Notes: generated by a model from the sequence alone, not told the origin. A DNA stretch of 64,000 nt from JACSRF01 sp963695505 (GCA_963695505.1 CAVOGX010000015.1:186001-250000), one strand, 5' to 3'. Positions 17,762-26,809 are shown, numbered from the stretch's first letter. Program-made: numbers and translations.

Positions 17762-18929
17762 ATGAAAATAGGTATTTTAACCGGTGGTGGCGACGTACCA
17801 GGCTTAAATCCCACCATCAAGGCGGTTGTAAACCGCGCCACAGCCGAAGGGCATGAGGTAATCGGCATTCGCCGGGGTTGGGGAGGACTGCTCAATTATA
17901 ACTCAAGATGACCCAAGCAGTTTCGCTGAAAATTTTATGCCGCTCAACAATCAAGTGGTGCGTACCATAGACCGCACCGGTGGTACGTTTTTGCACACCA
18001 GCCGCACAAACCCGAGCAAGGTCCGTTCCAAAGAAGTGCCACCATTTTTAATGGACCCGGAACATCTCGAAGCGGAGGAACACGATCTCCGGCGCCGGGA
18101 TTTCACTCCACACGTATTACAAAACCTGGAAGTTCTAGGGGTTAACACCCTCATACCAATTGGTGGTGACGATACGTTGAGCTATGGGGAACGACTGCAC
18201 AGCGAAGGTTTTCCGGTGGTAGCCATTCCAAAAACGATGGATAATGATGTGTACGGTACTGACTACTGTGTAGGATTCAGTACGGCCGTTACTCGCAGTG
18301 TACAGTTCATCCATCAATTACGCACAAGCACCGGTTCCCATGAGCGTATTGCCGTTGTAGAACTTTTTGGCCGCAACAGCGGCGAAACCAGCCTGATTAG
18401 CTCTTATCTGGCCGGCGTTGACCGCTCCATCATCTCCGAAGTCCCCTTTGACCCCGAAAAGCTGGCCGATCTGATCATGCACGATAAAAAAGGTAATCCC
18501 AGCAATTATGCCATGGTTACCATAAGCGAAGGCGCCCACATGCAGGGCGGCAAAGTGGTAGAATTTGGTGAAGCCGACGCCTACGGGCACCGCAAGCTGG
18601 GCGGAATTGGGGAAATCACCGGAGAAGCCCTCAAGCAGCTTACCGGCGAAAATATTATTAACCAGCGGCTGGGCTATCTTATGCGTTCCGGCGCACCTGA
18701 TGCTCTTGACCTGATGGTGGCCGTAAACTTTGCCAACATGGCGATGGATCTGATTCTCAGCGGCGTCAGCGGGCGTATGGTCGCCTTGCGTGATGGAACT
18801 TATACCCATATCCCCATGAGCACGGTTACCAGTGGTGTAAAGCGGGTGGATGTCGATGAACTATATGACGTAAAAGAATACCGTCCTAAAGTTCGGCACG
18901 TTTTAGGAAAACCAATGTTTTTGTATTGA
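17762..18929 (+). CDS. Phosphofructokinase, pyrophosphate-dependent signatures (one frameshift)
   Basis: A single-domain PFK of about 390 residues, 31 bases after the double-domain PFK. It starts MKIGILTGGGDVPGLNPTIK with AAAGGAG 9 bases upstream. The frame breaks near 17896 (one extra A); corrected it reads GWGGLLIITQDDPSSFAENF. The phosphoryl-donor motif is GGDDTLSYG and the catalytic loop is PKTMDNDVYGTD. Asp in GGDD and Lys in PKT replace the two Gly residues of ATP enzymes; both changes mark PPi-dependent PFKs, which are reversible. The sugar-phosphate motif MGR is replaced by ELFGRNSGETSL. A hairpin terminator follows. Some ATP enzymes carry one of these residues, so donor specificity is an inference. 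Confidence 0.85.
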
Positions 18930-18956
18930 TAAACACCTTTGCGATTCATCAATGTT

Positions 18957-18988
18957 GGGGAGCAGGATCCTTTGAATTCTGCTCCCCA
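18957..18988 (+). terminator. Hairpin terminator after the PFK pair
   Basis: GGGGAGCAG and CTGCTCCCC form a 9-bp stem around a 13-base loop, 28 bases after the stop, followed by ATTTCATTT. The U-tract is weak. Confidence 0.6.
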
Positions 18989-19484
18989 TTTCATTTAGCA
19001 ATAATCTGCTCAGAGTGGTGGTTACGCCCTTTCGGAAAAAAACAGTTAATGTTCTCCATGATCCCTTGACAGGTTTCCACTGGGGAAATTACAATGAGAA
19101 TAGTTGTTGAGCCATTTTCCAAGCACCCATTTACACTTTCATTAAACAGGCATTTTTAGCAGGCAACTTTCAGCAACGATTAACAACTGTCCTTTATTAC
19201 AGGCAATATGAACTATCAAAAAAAACTACTAGTCTCCAGCTTTTTAATTGACGCCAAAAATAAAAAGCAGAAGTTTGCCAAATTCTTACCTGCACACCTA
19301 CTTTGCCCAACTATCAATACGCACGACAACTATGAATTAACCTCCTTAAATTCGCATTTTTCTTTAGTTCTTCCTACACCTTTAGGCAACCTCATTTTTC
19401 CTGTGCCCAGGCTGGGATATGCCCCAGCCCCATAAATGTTTCAATAAACTAAAAACTCCCAGCTTCAATAAATTTAAATAATCT
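18989..19484. other. Intergenic region, A/T-rich, long leader of the HtrA gene
   Basis: About 500 bases without a convincing gene. It holds a strong promoter at 19066-19095 and then about 380 bases to the next start. An open frame of 75 codons at 19208-19435 has no ribosome site and no recognisable features, so it is not called as a gene. Confidence 0.6.
19066..19095 (+). promoter_or_regulatory. Strong sigma70-type promoter
   Basis: A perfect TTGACA (19066-19071), an 18-base spacer and TACAAT (19090-19095). The first supported gene downstream starts at 19485, so the transcript would have an untranslated leader of about 380 bases. Confidence 0.7.
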
Positions 19485-20654
19485 ATGACTCAGAAATTGC
19501 AAAAGTATTCAATTCATTTCTTTATTCTTACACTTTTTTTAACATCACTGGCTTGCCAGGCCCCAAATCAGTTTGTTCAAGAGCCAGATCAAGAGGCATT
19601 GATCGCCGCTGCTGTAGCCACTGTACAAGCCGGAGAGGCAGCACCCTCCCAAATTGAGGTGCCTGCCATTACCCAAAGCAGCCTACTTGATGAAGACGCC
19701 AACTTAGAATCAATCCTCATCAATATTTACAGGCAAATAAACCCTGCAGTGGTGCATATTTTTGTCCGTGATTTCGGGGTGACGCTAGGCAGCGGCAGCG
19801 GTTTTGTTTATGACACAGCAGGGCATATTGTTACCAACAATCACGTCGTTGCAGATGGAACTGACCTGGAGGTTTCTTTCGCCGATGGTACGCGGGTTCC
19901 AGCCCAAATTATTGGTACAGATGTTGATAGCGATCTGGCGGTTATCAAAGTAGATCAGTTGCCGCCAGGTGTAGCCCCCATACCCCTGGGCGATTCCAGA
20001 AATGTGCAGCCTGGTCAGTTTGCCGTGGCGATCGGCAATCCTTTTGGTGAAGTGGGGTCGATGTCTGTCGGCATCATAAGCGGGCTGGGACGAACGTTAG
20101 AGTCGCAGCGGCTCCCTGAGGAGGGTAACGGCCGTTACAACCTACCCCAGGTTCTGCAAACTGACGCCGCCATAAACCCCGGCAACTCTGGCGGACCGCT
20201 GCTCAATTTGAATGGCGAGGTCATTGGCGTCAACAGCGCCATTCTCACTCGGACCGGCACTAACTCCGGCGTGGGCTTCTCCATTCCTGTAGCGGCCGTC
20301 AAGCGCATTATCCCCACGCTGATAAGCGATGGGGAATACGTTTACCCTTACATCGGCATCAGCATGGCCTCATCCCTTAGCCTGGAAGCTCTAACCGAAC
20401 TGGGACTACCCCCCCAAGGCGTTTACATCACGCGTGTCGTGCCTAACTCCCCTGCTGACCAGGCCGGGCTGCTTGGCGCTGAAGGGCCAGGTGGTGATTA
20501 CATCATTGCCGTGGATGGACAGCCAGTTAAAGATTCAAGCGAATTGATCAGTTATTTAGTTTTTCAAACGGAGGTGCTACAAACCATTGAACTAACAATA
20601 ATACGTGACAATGAAGAAGTTGCCGTCCCTCTAACCCTGGGGGTACGGCCGTAA
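19485..20654 (+). CDS. HtrA/DegP-family serine protease lipoprotein with PDZ domain
   Basis: An envelope quality-control protease of 389 residues. The signal peptide ends in a lipobox (LTSLAC, Cys about residue 24), so it is a lipoprotein on the outer face of the membrane. The trypsin-like domain has the full triad: His in VTNNHVVADG, Asp in DVDSDLAVIKV and Ser in NPGNSGGPLLN. One PDZ domain follows (from about residue 285; PPQGVYITRVVPNSPADQAGL). The missing second PDZ fits the DegS/HtrA-single-PDZ type common in Gram-positive and Chloroflexota genomes. It lies behind a long leader with a strong promoter. Confidence 0.92.
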   Translation: MTQKLQKYSIHFFILTLFLTSLACQAPNQFVQEPDQEALIAAAVATVQAGEAAPSQIEVPAITQSSLLDEDANLESILINIYRQINPAVVHIFVRDFGVTLGSGSGFVYDTAGHIVTNNHVVADGTDLEVSFADGTRVPAQIIGTDVDSDLAVIKVDQLPPGVAPIPLGDSRNVQPGQFAVAIGNPFGEVGSMSVGIISGLGRTLESQRLPEEGNGRYNLPQVLQTDAAINPGNSGGPLLNLNGEVIGVNSAILTRTGTNSGVGFSIPVAAVKRIIPTLISDGEYVYPYIGISMASSLSLEALTELGLPPQGVYITRVVPNSPADQAGLLGAEGPGGDYIIAVDGQPVKDSSELISYLVFQTEVLQTIELTIIRDNEEVAVPLTLGVRP

Positions 20655-20699
20655 AGGAAAAGAGGGTTCTCGAAAAATCAAGTAAACGCAGGAGGTCAC

Positions 20700-21803
20700 A
20701 TGTTTAATCAAGAGCTGTTGCAAGAACTCGTTAGCTACACTGCAGGAAACGGTGGTGTACTTAGCTTATATCTCAACGTAGACAGCACGCAACAGTCCAC
20801 CGATGCCATCAAACTGCAAGCCAAAGGTCTGCTAAAAGATGTACCAGTCAATCACCACCAGGACATTTCTGCCATAGAAAAATACCTTGACCACAACTTT
20901 GACTGGACTAAACCTGGACTTGCTATCTTTTCTGCTGAAAACGGGAACTTTTTTCGCGCATATCCGGTTTCAGTCTCCTTTCGTAACCGGCTGCGCGTTG
21001 GCCAGAAGCCATACCTGAAACCTCTGGCCCACTTTTTAGACTACTACGCTCATTATGGCGTCATATTAATTGATCGTCTGGGCGCTCGCTTTTTTGAATA
21101 TCACCTGGGCGAACTACAAGCAACTGAGGGGTTCATGGGTGAAGACGTCCGCAAACTCAAGAAAGGTGGAGGCTCCTCTGCGGTTGGCATGCGCGGTGGT
21201 GGGAGTGGCGCGCGGCACGAAGACGAACTCGCTCAGCGCAACCTGCGCGATGCTGCTGCTGCCACCGAAGCTTTTTTCCGGAACAAAGAAGCCCGCCGTC
21301 TCTTTTTATGCGGAACCCCCGAAAATCTTGCTCAATTCCGCAGTTTGCTCTCCAAGAAATTGCAAAGCCGCATTGCTGGGACTTGCGCCATGGATATGAA
21401 CGCCGGAGAGCACGAGGTGCGGGAACGCTCTCTGGAAATGCTCCGCCAAAGCAACGAGGAGCGCGAACAAAAACTGGTAGAAAATTTACTGGCTTCAGCC
21501 GCCAGCAGTGGCGATGCCACCCTGGGGCTAGACGACACGCTCAAAGCCATTTGTGACCGGCGCGTGCAGCTTCTCGTTCTGTGTGATGGCTACCGGACGC
21601 CTGGCTACGTGCACGAAGCGTCTGGGTTGGTGGTGGCAAACCTGACAAAAAGCCCCCTCAGCGAGAAAGAGCTGACGGCCGTTTCTGACGTCATTGACGC
21701 CGCCGTGACCTTCACCCTGGCCAACGGGGGCCGCATCGAAATCGTCAGCGACAGCCCTGAACTGGAGCAAGCCGGCTGCATTGGCGCTTTGCTGCGCTAT
21801 TAG
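20700..21803 (+). CDS. eRF1-like (baeRF superfamily) protein
   Basis: The product has 367 residues and resembles the bacterial homologues of archaeal/eukaryotic release factor 1, which are thought to act on ribosomes. Visible: an N-terminal domain with LSLYLNVD near residue 22, the central SFRNRLRVGQKPYLKPLAHFLDYYAHYGVILIDRLGARFFEYHLGEL segment, a Gly-rich loop (KKGGGSSAVGMRGGGSGARHEDEL, about 157-180) that corresponds in position to the GGQ-containing loop region but lacks GGQ, and a C-terminal L7Ae/Pelota-like domain (VQLLVLCDGYRTPGYVHEASG). AGGAGGT precedes the ATG. A strong terminator follows. Function not demonstrated for this group. Confidence 0.7.
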   Translation: MFNQELLQELVSYTAGNGGVLSLYLNVDSTQQSTDAIKLQAKGLLKDVPVNHHQDISAIEKYLDHNFDWTKPGLAIFSAENGNFFRAYPVSVSFRNRLRVGQKPYLKPLAHFLDYYAHYGVILIDRLGARFFEYHLGELQATEGFMGEDVRKLKKGGGSSAVGMRGGGSGARHEDELAQRNLRDAAAATEAFFRNKEARRLFLCGTPENLAQFRSLLSKKLQSRIAGTCAMDMNAGEHEVRERSLEMLRQSNEEREQKLVENLLASAASSGDATLGLDDTLKAICDRRVQLLVLCDGYRTPGYVHEASGLVVANLTKSPLSEKELTAVSDVIDAAVTFTLANGGRIEIVSDSPELEQAGCIGALLRY

Positions 21804-21845
21804 CTGGTGGCTGGTAGTTAGGCGTTAGTAATTGGGAACTGGATG
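21803..21845. repeat. Heptad tract after the eRF1-like gene
   Basis: Six consecutive 7-bp units (TAGCTGG, TGGCTGG, TAGTTAG, GCGTTAG, TAATTGG, GAACTGG) run from the stop codon into the terminator stem. Confidence 0.6.
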
Positions 21846-21874
21846 CAGGCTTGAAGCTTGCATCCAGTTTTTTT
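21839..21874 (+). terminator. Rho-independent terminator
   Basis: A 13-bp stem (CTGGATGCAGGCT with AGCTTGCATCCAG, one G-T pair), a 3-base loop and seven T residues, 36 bases after the eRF1-like stop. The 5-prime side follows a heptad tract at 21803-21845 (TAGCTGG, TGGCTGG, TAGTTAG, GCGTTAG, TAATTGG, GAACTGG). Confidence 0.85.
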
Positions 21875-21879
21875 ATCCC

Positions 21880-22500
21880 ATGCTTGCATACTTTGTCCAG
21901 CAGTTGGCACAAACGACAGCACCCCCCAACTGCGCCAACCCCTACGCCCCCACCCTGCCCGGCAGCGCCAGCCGCCGCCAAAACCTGCAGCTTTATTTAC
22001 AGCAAATGGCGGACCACAACCCACATTTACTGTTGGTCGGCGAAGCCCCCGGTTACCGCGGCTGCCGCATCAGCGGCATTCCTTTCGTCAGCCGCTACAT
22101 TTTGCGCCAGGGCGTGCCCCAATGGGATTTGTTCGGCGAGACCAACGGCTACCTGCTTCCTCCCGACTTCCCCGGCATCGAGCGGGAAGCCTCAGCCACC
22201 ATCATGTGGCAAAGCGTCGCATTTTTGGATTCGCCTCCGCTGCTGTGGAACGCCTTCCCCCTGCACCCCCACCGGCCTGGCAAGCCAGCCAGCAACCGCA
22301 CCCCTGTCCGCCACGAAGTAGAGCTAGGCGAGCCGTTCTTGCACCAGCTATTGACGCTGTTTGCCATCAAAACGGTGGTGGCGGTAGGCAACCAGGCGGC
22401 CTACGCTCTCACTCACTGGCACATCCCTCATCAAAAAGTGCGCCACCCCTCCCACGGGGGCAAGCAGGCGTTTCAGGAGGGGCTAAGGTTGGTGAGTTAG
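21880..22500 (+). CDS. Uracil-DNA glycosylase superfamily protein
   Basis: Removes uracil from DNA in base-excision repair. The product has 206 residues. The catalytic motif A appears as LLVGEAPGYRGCRISGIPF (about residues 46-64), and the C-terminal motif HPSHGG with the DNA-intercalating His is near the end. WNAFPLHPHRPGKPASNRTP resembles the substrate-binding loop. No 4Fe-4S cysteine set is evident, so it is not a classical family 4 enzyme. The ATG at 21880 just follows the terminator of the previous gene. It converges with the ABC-F gene. Confidence 0.75.
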   Translation: MLAYFVQQLAQTTAPPNCANPYAPTLPGSASRRQNLQLYLQQMADHNPHLLLVGEAPGYRGCRISGIPFVSRYILRQGVPQWDLFGETNGYLLPPDFPGIEREASATIMWQSVAFLDSPPLLWNAFPLHPHRPGKPASNRTPVRHEVELGEPFLHQLLTLFAIKTVVAVGNQAAYALTHWHIPHQKVRHPSHGGKQAFQEGLRLVS

Positions 22501-22531
22501 TGGGTTAGTGGGTTGGTTGGTTGGAGGGTTA
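22497..22531. repeat. G/T-rich short tandem tract between convergent genes
   Basis: Units of GGTTAGTG and GGTTGGTT type fill the 28 bases between the stops of the glycosylase and the ABC-F gene. The period is about 8 bp here rather than 7. Confidence 0.5.
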
Positions 22532-24599
22532 GCTGTCGCCCATCATTTCGTCCCACTCGGCAGTTAGTTCGGCCAGATGGGCTTCGGCGGTAGTGAATTC
22601 GGCCTGCAATTTAGCCTGGCGCAAGGCGTCGCCTTCACCTTCGGCGGCGGCAAGCTGCATCTCCAACTCGGCCAGCCACGCTTCGGTTTCGGCCAGCTCT
22701 TCGTCCAGCTCGCCTACGCGATCTTGCCAGCTTTGTGCTTTAGGCCGCTTTTTTCGTTTCGGGCCGGCTCTCGGTTAATGGATCCACAATGTCGGCTACC
22801 CAGCTCACGTCGGGGGGTGGTGCGTCGGCAACGGTCGTTTCCGGCAAAATCACCTTCGCCTGGGCTGCTTCCGCCAACTCCGGCGGCGCTTCCCCATCCC
22901 GCAAGCCCAAGAAGGCGGCATAACTGCCCTCAAAGACGTGCAAATGCCCCTCCCGCAGCTCCCAAATCTGCGTCGCCAGCCGGTTCACCAGGTAGCGGTC
23001 ATGAGACACCAGCAGAATCGTGCCGTCAAACTGCTCCAGCACCGACTGCACCACCTCCTGCGAGGGAATGTCCAGATGATTGGTCGGCTCGTCCAGCAGC
23101 AGCACATTGGCCCCCTGCCGCGCCAAAATCGCCAGCGCCAGCCGCCCCCGCTCGCCACCGCTCAGCTCGCTCACCCGCTTAAATACGTCATCCCCGCGAA
23201 AAAGGTATTGGGCCAGGACATGGCGCGCTTCTGACTCCTCCATTTCTACGTGCTGGAGCAGCTCGTCCAGCACGCGGTTCGCCGGATTTAGCTGCTCGTG
23301 GGCCTGGGCAAAGTAGCCAATCTGCACGTTGTCGCCCCAAAAAATATCGCCGCGCAGGGGTGCTAAATCGCCCAGCAGCGTGCGCAGCATGGTGGTTTTG
23401 CCGCTGCCGTTGGGGCCAATGAGGGCGGCGCAATCCTCCCGTTCCAGCTTGATTTTGTCGCTGGTGAACAAGGGTGTGGCGGGATAGCCAATTTGCAATT
23501 TCTTGGTGCGCAGCACTACACGGCCGCTGCGTTCCTCGCTGTGCAGCTTGATGTTCAGGCGCGGCGGGCGAGTGTCGGGCGGGCGCAGGGCGCGCAGCCG
23601 CTGCTCCGCTTCATTCACGGTGAAGGTGCGCACGCGGCCGCCAATTTCCAGCCAGCTTTTGTTCTCCTTGCCCAGCACGCCCACCTGTTCGATGAGCACA
23701 ATGTCGCGGGTCAGCCGCTTGAGCTTGCCCTTGGCCATGTCCGTTTTGCCCCCGGCCATGTGCCGCCGCGCCCAATCCAATTCTTGGGCCAGCCGCTCTT
23801 TTTCGGCCAAAAACAGGGCGTTTTCCCGCTCCCAGCGCTCCGCCCGCTGCTGCACGTAGGCGGTGTAGTTGCCACGATAGCTGTCAATGCCTTCGCGGCG
23901 CATTTCCCACACCTGGTCTACCACGCGGTCAAGAAAGAAGCGGTCGTGGCTGACGATGAGCAGCGCGCCGGGCCAGGTGCGCAGGGTGCGCTCCAGCCAC
24001 TCGACGGCTTCCATGTCCAGGTGGTTGGTCGGTTCGTCCAGGATGAGCAGGTCGGGTTTTTCCAGCAGCAGGCGGCCCAGCAAAACGCGGGTTTTTTGGC
24101 CGCCGCTGAGGTGGCTGAGGGGAGTGTTCCACTCTTCTTGGGGGAAGCCCAGCCCTTGCAGCACGCGCTTGATGTCTACCTGGTAATCGTAGCCGCCGCC
24201 GTGTTCGTAGCTGGCCTGGAGACGGCCGTATTCCGCCAACACTCCCTCGTCACTCTCCCCCGCCGCCATCCGCGCTTCCAGTGTCCGCATCTGTTCTTCC
24301 ATCTGCGTCAAATCGGCAAACACCGTCAGCATTTCCGCAAAAATGGTGTGGTCCCGACCGGCAAAGGTCAGCACCGCCTCCTGGCGCAGGTAGCCCAGGG
24401 TCATCTCCCGCGAGCGGGTCACGTCACCGGTCAGCGGCTCTTGCAGCCCGGCCAAAATGAGCAGCAGGGTGGTTTTGCCCACGCCGTTTGGCCCCACCAG
24501 CCCAATGCGCTCTTTGTGGTTGATGGTGACGCTGGCGCTGCTAAACAAATCTTCAGCGCCAAAGGATTGGCTGAGGTCGGTGGCGGTTAAAATGCTCAT
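22529..24599 (-). CDS. ABC-F ATPase with C-terminal coiled coil (one frameshift)
   Basis: A soluble, ribosome-associated translation factor of the ABC-F group with two ATPase domains and no membrane part. Domain 1 has Walker A GPNGVGKTT, signature LSGGQKTR and Walker B LLILDEPTNHLD; the interdomain linker is charged and helical (ENALFLAEKERLAQELDWARRHM); domain 2 has GPNGSGKTT, LSGGERGR and LLLDEPTNHLD. The frame appears to stop at 22740 after RPETKKAA, but the other frame continues from the same place as RPKAQSWQDRVGELDEELAE to a stop at 22529, a typical ABC-F C-terminal coiled coil. The shift lies in a run of six T at 22749-22754. Start ATG at 24599. Which translation problem it relieves is not known. 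Confidence 0.88.
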
Positions 24600-24628
24600 G
24601 GGGGCAATGATAGCACCCTTGAAGCGGC

Positions 24629-24662
24629 AGTTGCAACGCACTTGTGAAAGTGCGTTGCAACT
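24629..24662. repeat. Perfect 15-bp hairpin, ACGCACTT family
   Basis: AGTTGCAACGCACTT, a GTGA loop, and AAGTGCGTTGCAACT form a perfect stem in the gap between the divergent ABC-F and sfsA genes. A second copy with the same CGCACTT/AAGTGCG core lies at 26886-26921. Confidence 0.75.
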
Positions 24663-24680
24663 TACACATCGATATTTTGC

Positions 24681-24686
24681 TATACT
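24681..24686 (+). promoter_or_regulatory. Extended -10 element of sfsA, predicted leaderless
   Basis: TTTTGCTATACT includes a TGn extension and a TATACT -10 that ends six bases (CCCCCC) before the ATG at 24693. There is no Shine-Dalgarno sequence. Confidence 0.55.
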
Positions 24687-24692
24687 CCCCCC

Positions 24693-25655
24693 ATGAAGAT
24701 GCCGCCCCTCATTCCCGGTGAATTTGTGCGCCGCGACAACCGGTTTCGGGCAGCGGTGCGGGTAAACGGCCGTTTCACTACCGCCCACGTTCCCAATTCC
24801 GGCCGCCTGGGGGAGCTGTTCACGCCGGGCCGCCCCGTCTGGCTGCGCGAGGCGGCCAGCGCCACCCGCAAAACCCCCTACGATCTGAAACTGGTGGAAT
24901 TCGCCGGGGTGCTGGTTTCCGTCGATGCGCGGCTGCCCAATCCCCTCTTTGCCGAAGCCATCAAAGGCGGCCAACTGCCGGAATTTGCCTACCCAACCGT
25001 GCAGCCGGAAGTGACCCAAGGCGACAGCCGCTTTGACTTTTACCTGTCCGGGCCGCAAGGGGGCTGCTGGGTGGAAACCAAGTCGGTGACGCTGGTGGAA
25101 GGCGGCGTGGCCCGCTTCCCCGACGCGCCCACGACCCGCGGGCGGCGGCACGTGGAGACGCTGACCGCCTTATGCCGGCAAGGGCAGCGGGCGGCGGTGG
25201 TCTTCATCATCCAGCGCCCGGACGCCGCCAGCTTTGCCCCCCACGAAACGGCCGATCCCGCTTTTGCCGCCGCTCTACGCGCCGCCGCCCAGGTTGGGGT
25301 AGAGGTGCGGGCCTACACCTGCGCCGTCACCCTAAGTGAGATACGGTTGGAAACGGCCGTGCCTGTTTCAGTGAAGTACTCTTCAGTAATCAGTCAACAG
25401 TCACCCATACCGCCCACTGCTTACTGCTTACTGTGTTACTGTTTTCTGCTCCGACTGAATCACCTGCTCCCCGTACCGCTCCTTAATGTTCGGAATCAAA
25501 TACTCATTAAAGGCCCGTTCGGCGTCATAGTCGGCCGACCAGCCCCAATCCCGCTGCGCGGCATGGTCGTTGATGTCGGCCGGCCAACTGTCCACAATGC
25601 CCTGGCGACGGCTATCAATCTCATAGCTAATTTCCACGCCGGGGAATGCGTCTAG
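24693..25655 (+). CDS. sfsA: SfsA family DNA/RNA nuclease-like protein, with aberrant C-terminal read-through
   Basis: SfsA proteins have an OB-fold plus a restriction-endonuclease-like domain. The first 225 residues match: FVRRDNRFRAAVRVNGRFTTAHVPNSGRLGELFTPG, then DFYLSGPQGGCWVETKSVTL with the nuclease-type E-x-K, and RRRHVETLTAL. After ETAVPVS (about 25370) the frame runs through a heptad tract and then 230 bases antisense to the tdh gene, giving 320 residues instead of about 235. A TGA in the next frame at 25371-25373 (reached by dropping one T, giving AVPVQ-stop) is the probable true end, so a one-base error or a lost stop is likely. Confidence 0.8.
   Translation: MKMPPLIPGEFVRRDNRFRAAVRVNGRFTTAHVPNSGRLGELFTPGRPVWLREAASATRKTPYDLKLVEFAGVLVSVDARLPNPLFAEAIKGGQLPEFAYPTVQPEVTQGDSRFDFYLSGPQGGCWVETKSVTLVEGGVARFPDAPTTRGRRHVETLTALCRQGQRAAVVFIIQRPDAASFAPHETADPAFAAALRAAAQVGVEVRAYTCAVTLSEIRLETAVPVSVKYSSVISQQSPIPPTAYCLLCYCFLLRLNHLLPVPLLNVRNQILIKGPFGVIVGRPAPIPLRGMVVDVGRPTVHNALATAINLIANFHAGECV
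25380..25445. repeat. Heptad tracts at the sfsA/tdh junction
   Basis: GTAATCA, GTCAACA, GTCACCC is followed by ACTGCTT, ACTGCTT, ACTGTGT, TACTGTT. Both keep a 7-bp period. They fill the space between the probable sfsA end and the tdh stop. Confidence 0.6.
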
Positions 25656-26477
25656 CACCCGCTGGCGAATCTCCGCGGCGGAGATGCTGAAGGCAGTGAC
25701 GTTGTACACGTCCCGCGACAACTGCTGGCGGGGCGCTTCGGCCAGCAGCAGCAGCGCCTTCACCGCGTCGGGCATGGCCATAAAGGGCAGGCGGCTGTCG
25801 GCGCGCACAAAGCAGGCATACGGCTTGCCCTGGGCGGCGGCGTGAATCATTTCCGGGCCGTAATCGGTGGTGCCGCCGGTAGGCAGCGTGTAGGCGCTGA
25901 TCAGGCCGGGGTAGCGCAGGCTGCGGAAATCAATCATCACCGGGCGGTTGACGGCCAACTGCTGGTAATGGTGGCTGAAATAGGAGCCTAATTGCTCGCA
26001 GTAAAGCTTGTTACAGCCGTACATGGTGCTGGGCATGTTCCAATCCCACTCCCGCACCGACGTATCCCGCGCCTTGATTTCCAGGTTGGGAATGCCGTAA
26101 GCGGCAATGGAGCTGGGAAACATAAACAGCACCGGGCGGTTGCGGGCATGGGATTGCTCGGCAGCCATTCTCATCAGCAGCAGCGTGCCATCTACGTTGA
26201 CGCGATGGGCCAGTTCCGGGGAAAATTCGGCGCGGGTCGAAAGCAGGGCCGCCAGGTGGAAGATGACGTCGAAATCGTACTGGGTCACCAGCCGGGCAAA
26301 AAGCCGCTCGTCGAGGATGTCGCCCACCAGGTGCGTTGACTTGTCCTGGAGATGCGGCGGCATGGGCTGCAAATCCATGGTGAGCAGTTTGTTGGTGCCG
26401 TTGTCCGCGAGCCGCTCCACCAGGGCCTGGCCCATTTCGCCCGCCGCGCCGGTAATCAAGATCACTTTTTTGCGCAT
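25428..26477 (-). CDS. tdh: L-threonine 3-dehydrogenase, SDR (epimerase-like) type
   Basis: Oxidises L-threonine to 2-amino-3-oxobutanoate with NAD, the first step towards glycine. The product has 349 residues. The Rossmann motif is TGAAGEMGQALVERL (GxxGxxG), the catalytic pair is YGCNK (Tyr and Lys of YxxxK) with the preceding Ser in FPSSIAAYG. The segments DFRSLRYPGLIS, TTDYGPEMIHAA and VYNVTAFSISAAEI are characteristic of SDR threonine dehydrogenases rather than UDP-sugar epimerases. AAGGAGC precedes the ATG. No kbl ligase partner is adjacent. Confidence 0.85.
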   Translation of the reverse strand: MRKKVILITGAAGEMGQALVERLADNGTNKLLTMDLQPMPPHLQDKSTHLVGDILDERLFARLVTQYDFDVIFHLAALLSTRAEFSPELAHRVNVDGTLLLMRMAAEQSHARNRPVLFMFPSSIAAYGIPNLEIKARDTSVREWDWNMPSTMYGCNKLYCEQLGSYFSHHYQQLAVNRPVMIDFRSLRYPGLISAYTLPTGGTTDYGPEMIHAAAQGKPYACFVRADSRLPFMAMPDAVKALLLLAEAPRQQLSRDVYNVTAFSISAAEIRQRVLDAFPGVEISYEIDSRRQGIVDSWPADINDHAAQRDWGWSADYDAERAFNEYLIPNIKERYGEQVIQSEQKTVTQ

Positions 26478-26572
26478 GAAATGCTCCTTTCAGATGGTAA
26501 TGAAATAGTTGGGAATGGGGTGGTTTTAGACCTGCCAGGTTTGTGTGGATTAATAAAAACGAGACAAAGAAT

Positions 26573-26642
26573 TGTCATGCTGAACGAAGTGAAGCATCCC
26601 AAAACGGTTAGGGATTCTTCGGCTTCCTGCCTCAGAATGACA
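26573..26642. repeat. MITE/REP-like element with TGTCAT/ATGACA ends, copy 1
   Basis: About 70 bases beginning TGTCATGCTGAACGAAGTGA and ending with CTCAGAATGACA. The ends are inverted, and the inner part includes GATTCTTCGGCTTC. A second member is at 60789-60865. Confidence 0.6.
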
Positions 26643-26769
26643 CCTGGTTATTGAACTCATTTATTAATTGACAACAAATCTTGTCAGGCTTATTCCACAC
26701 CCATTATTTTACCTGCCTGCTGCCTAAACCAAGGGGCAAACGTCACCTTTTCCCCTGCCATTTGTCATG

Positions 26770-26809
26770 AGAGGATAGAGGATAGAGATAGAGGGAGAGG
26801 ATAGAGATT
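26770..26809. repeat. GAGGATA heptad tract
   Basis: AGAGGAT, AGAGGAT, AGAGATA, GAGGGAG, AGGATAG: purine-only units with a 7-bp period. Confidence 0.6.

Noticed and set aside
19208..19435. 75-codon open frame before the HtrA gene
   Set aside because: No ribosome site, low-complexity A/T-rich composition and no recognisable features; kept only as a possible peptide in the leader.
23493..24590. A 365-codon open frame on the plus strand opposite the ABC-F gene
   Set aside because: It is the antisense shadow of a GC-rich, well-conserved ABC-F gene and has no domain or ribosome site of its own.
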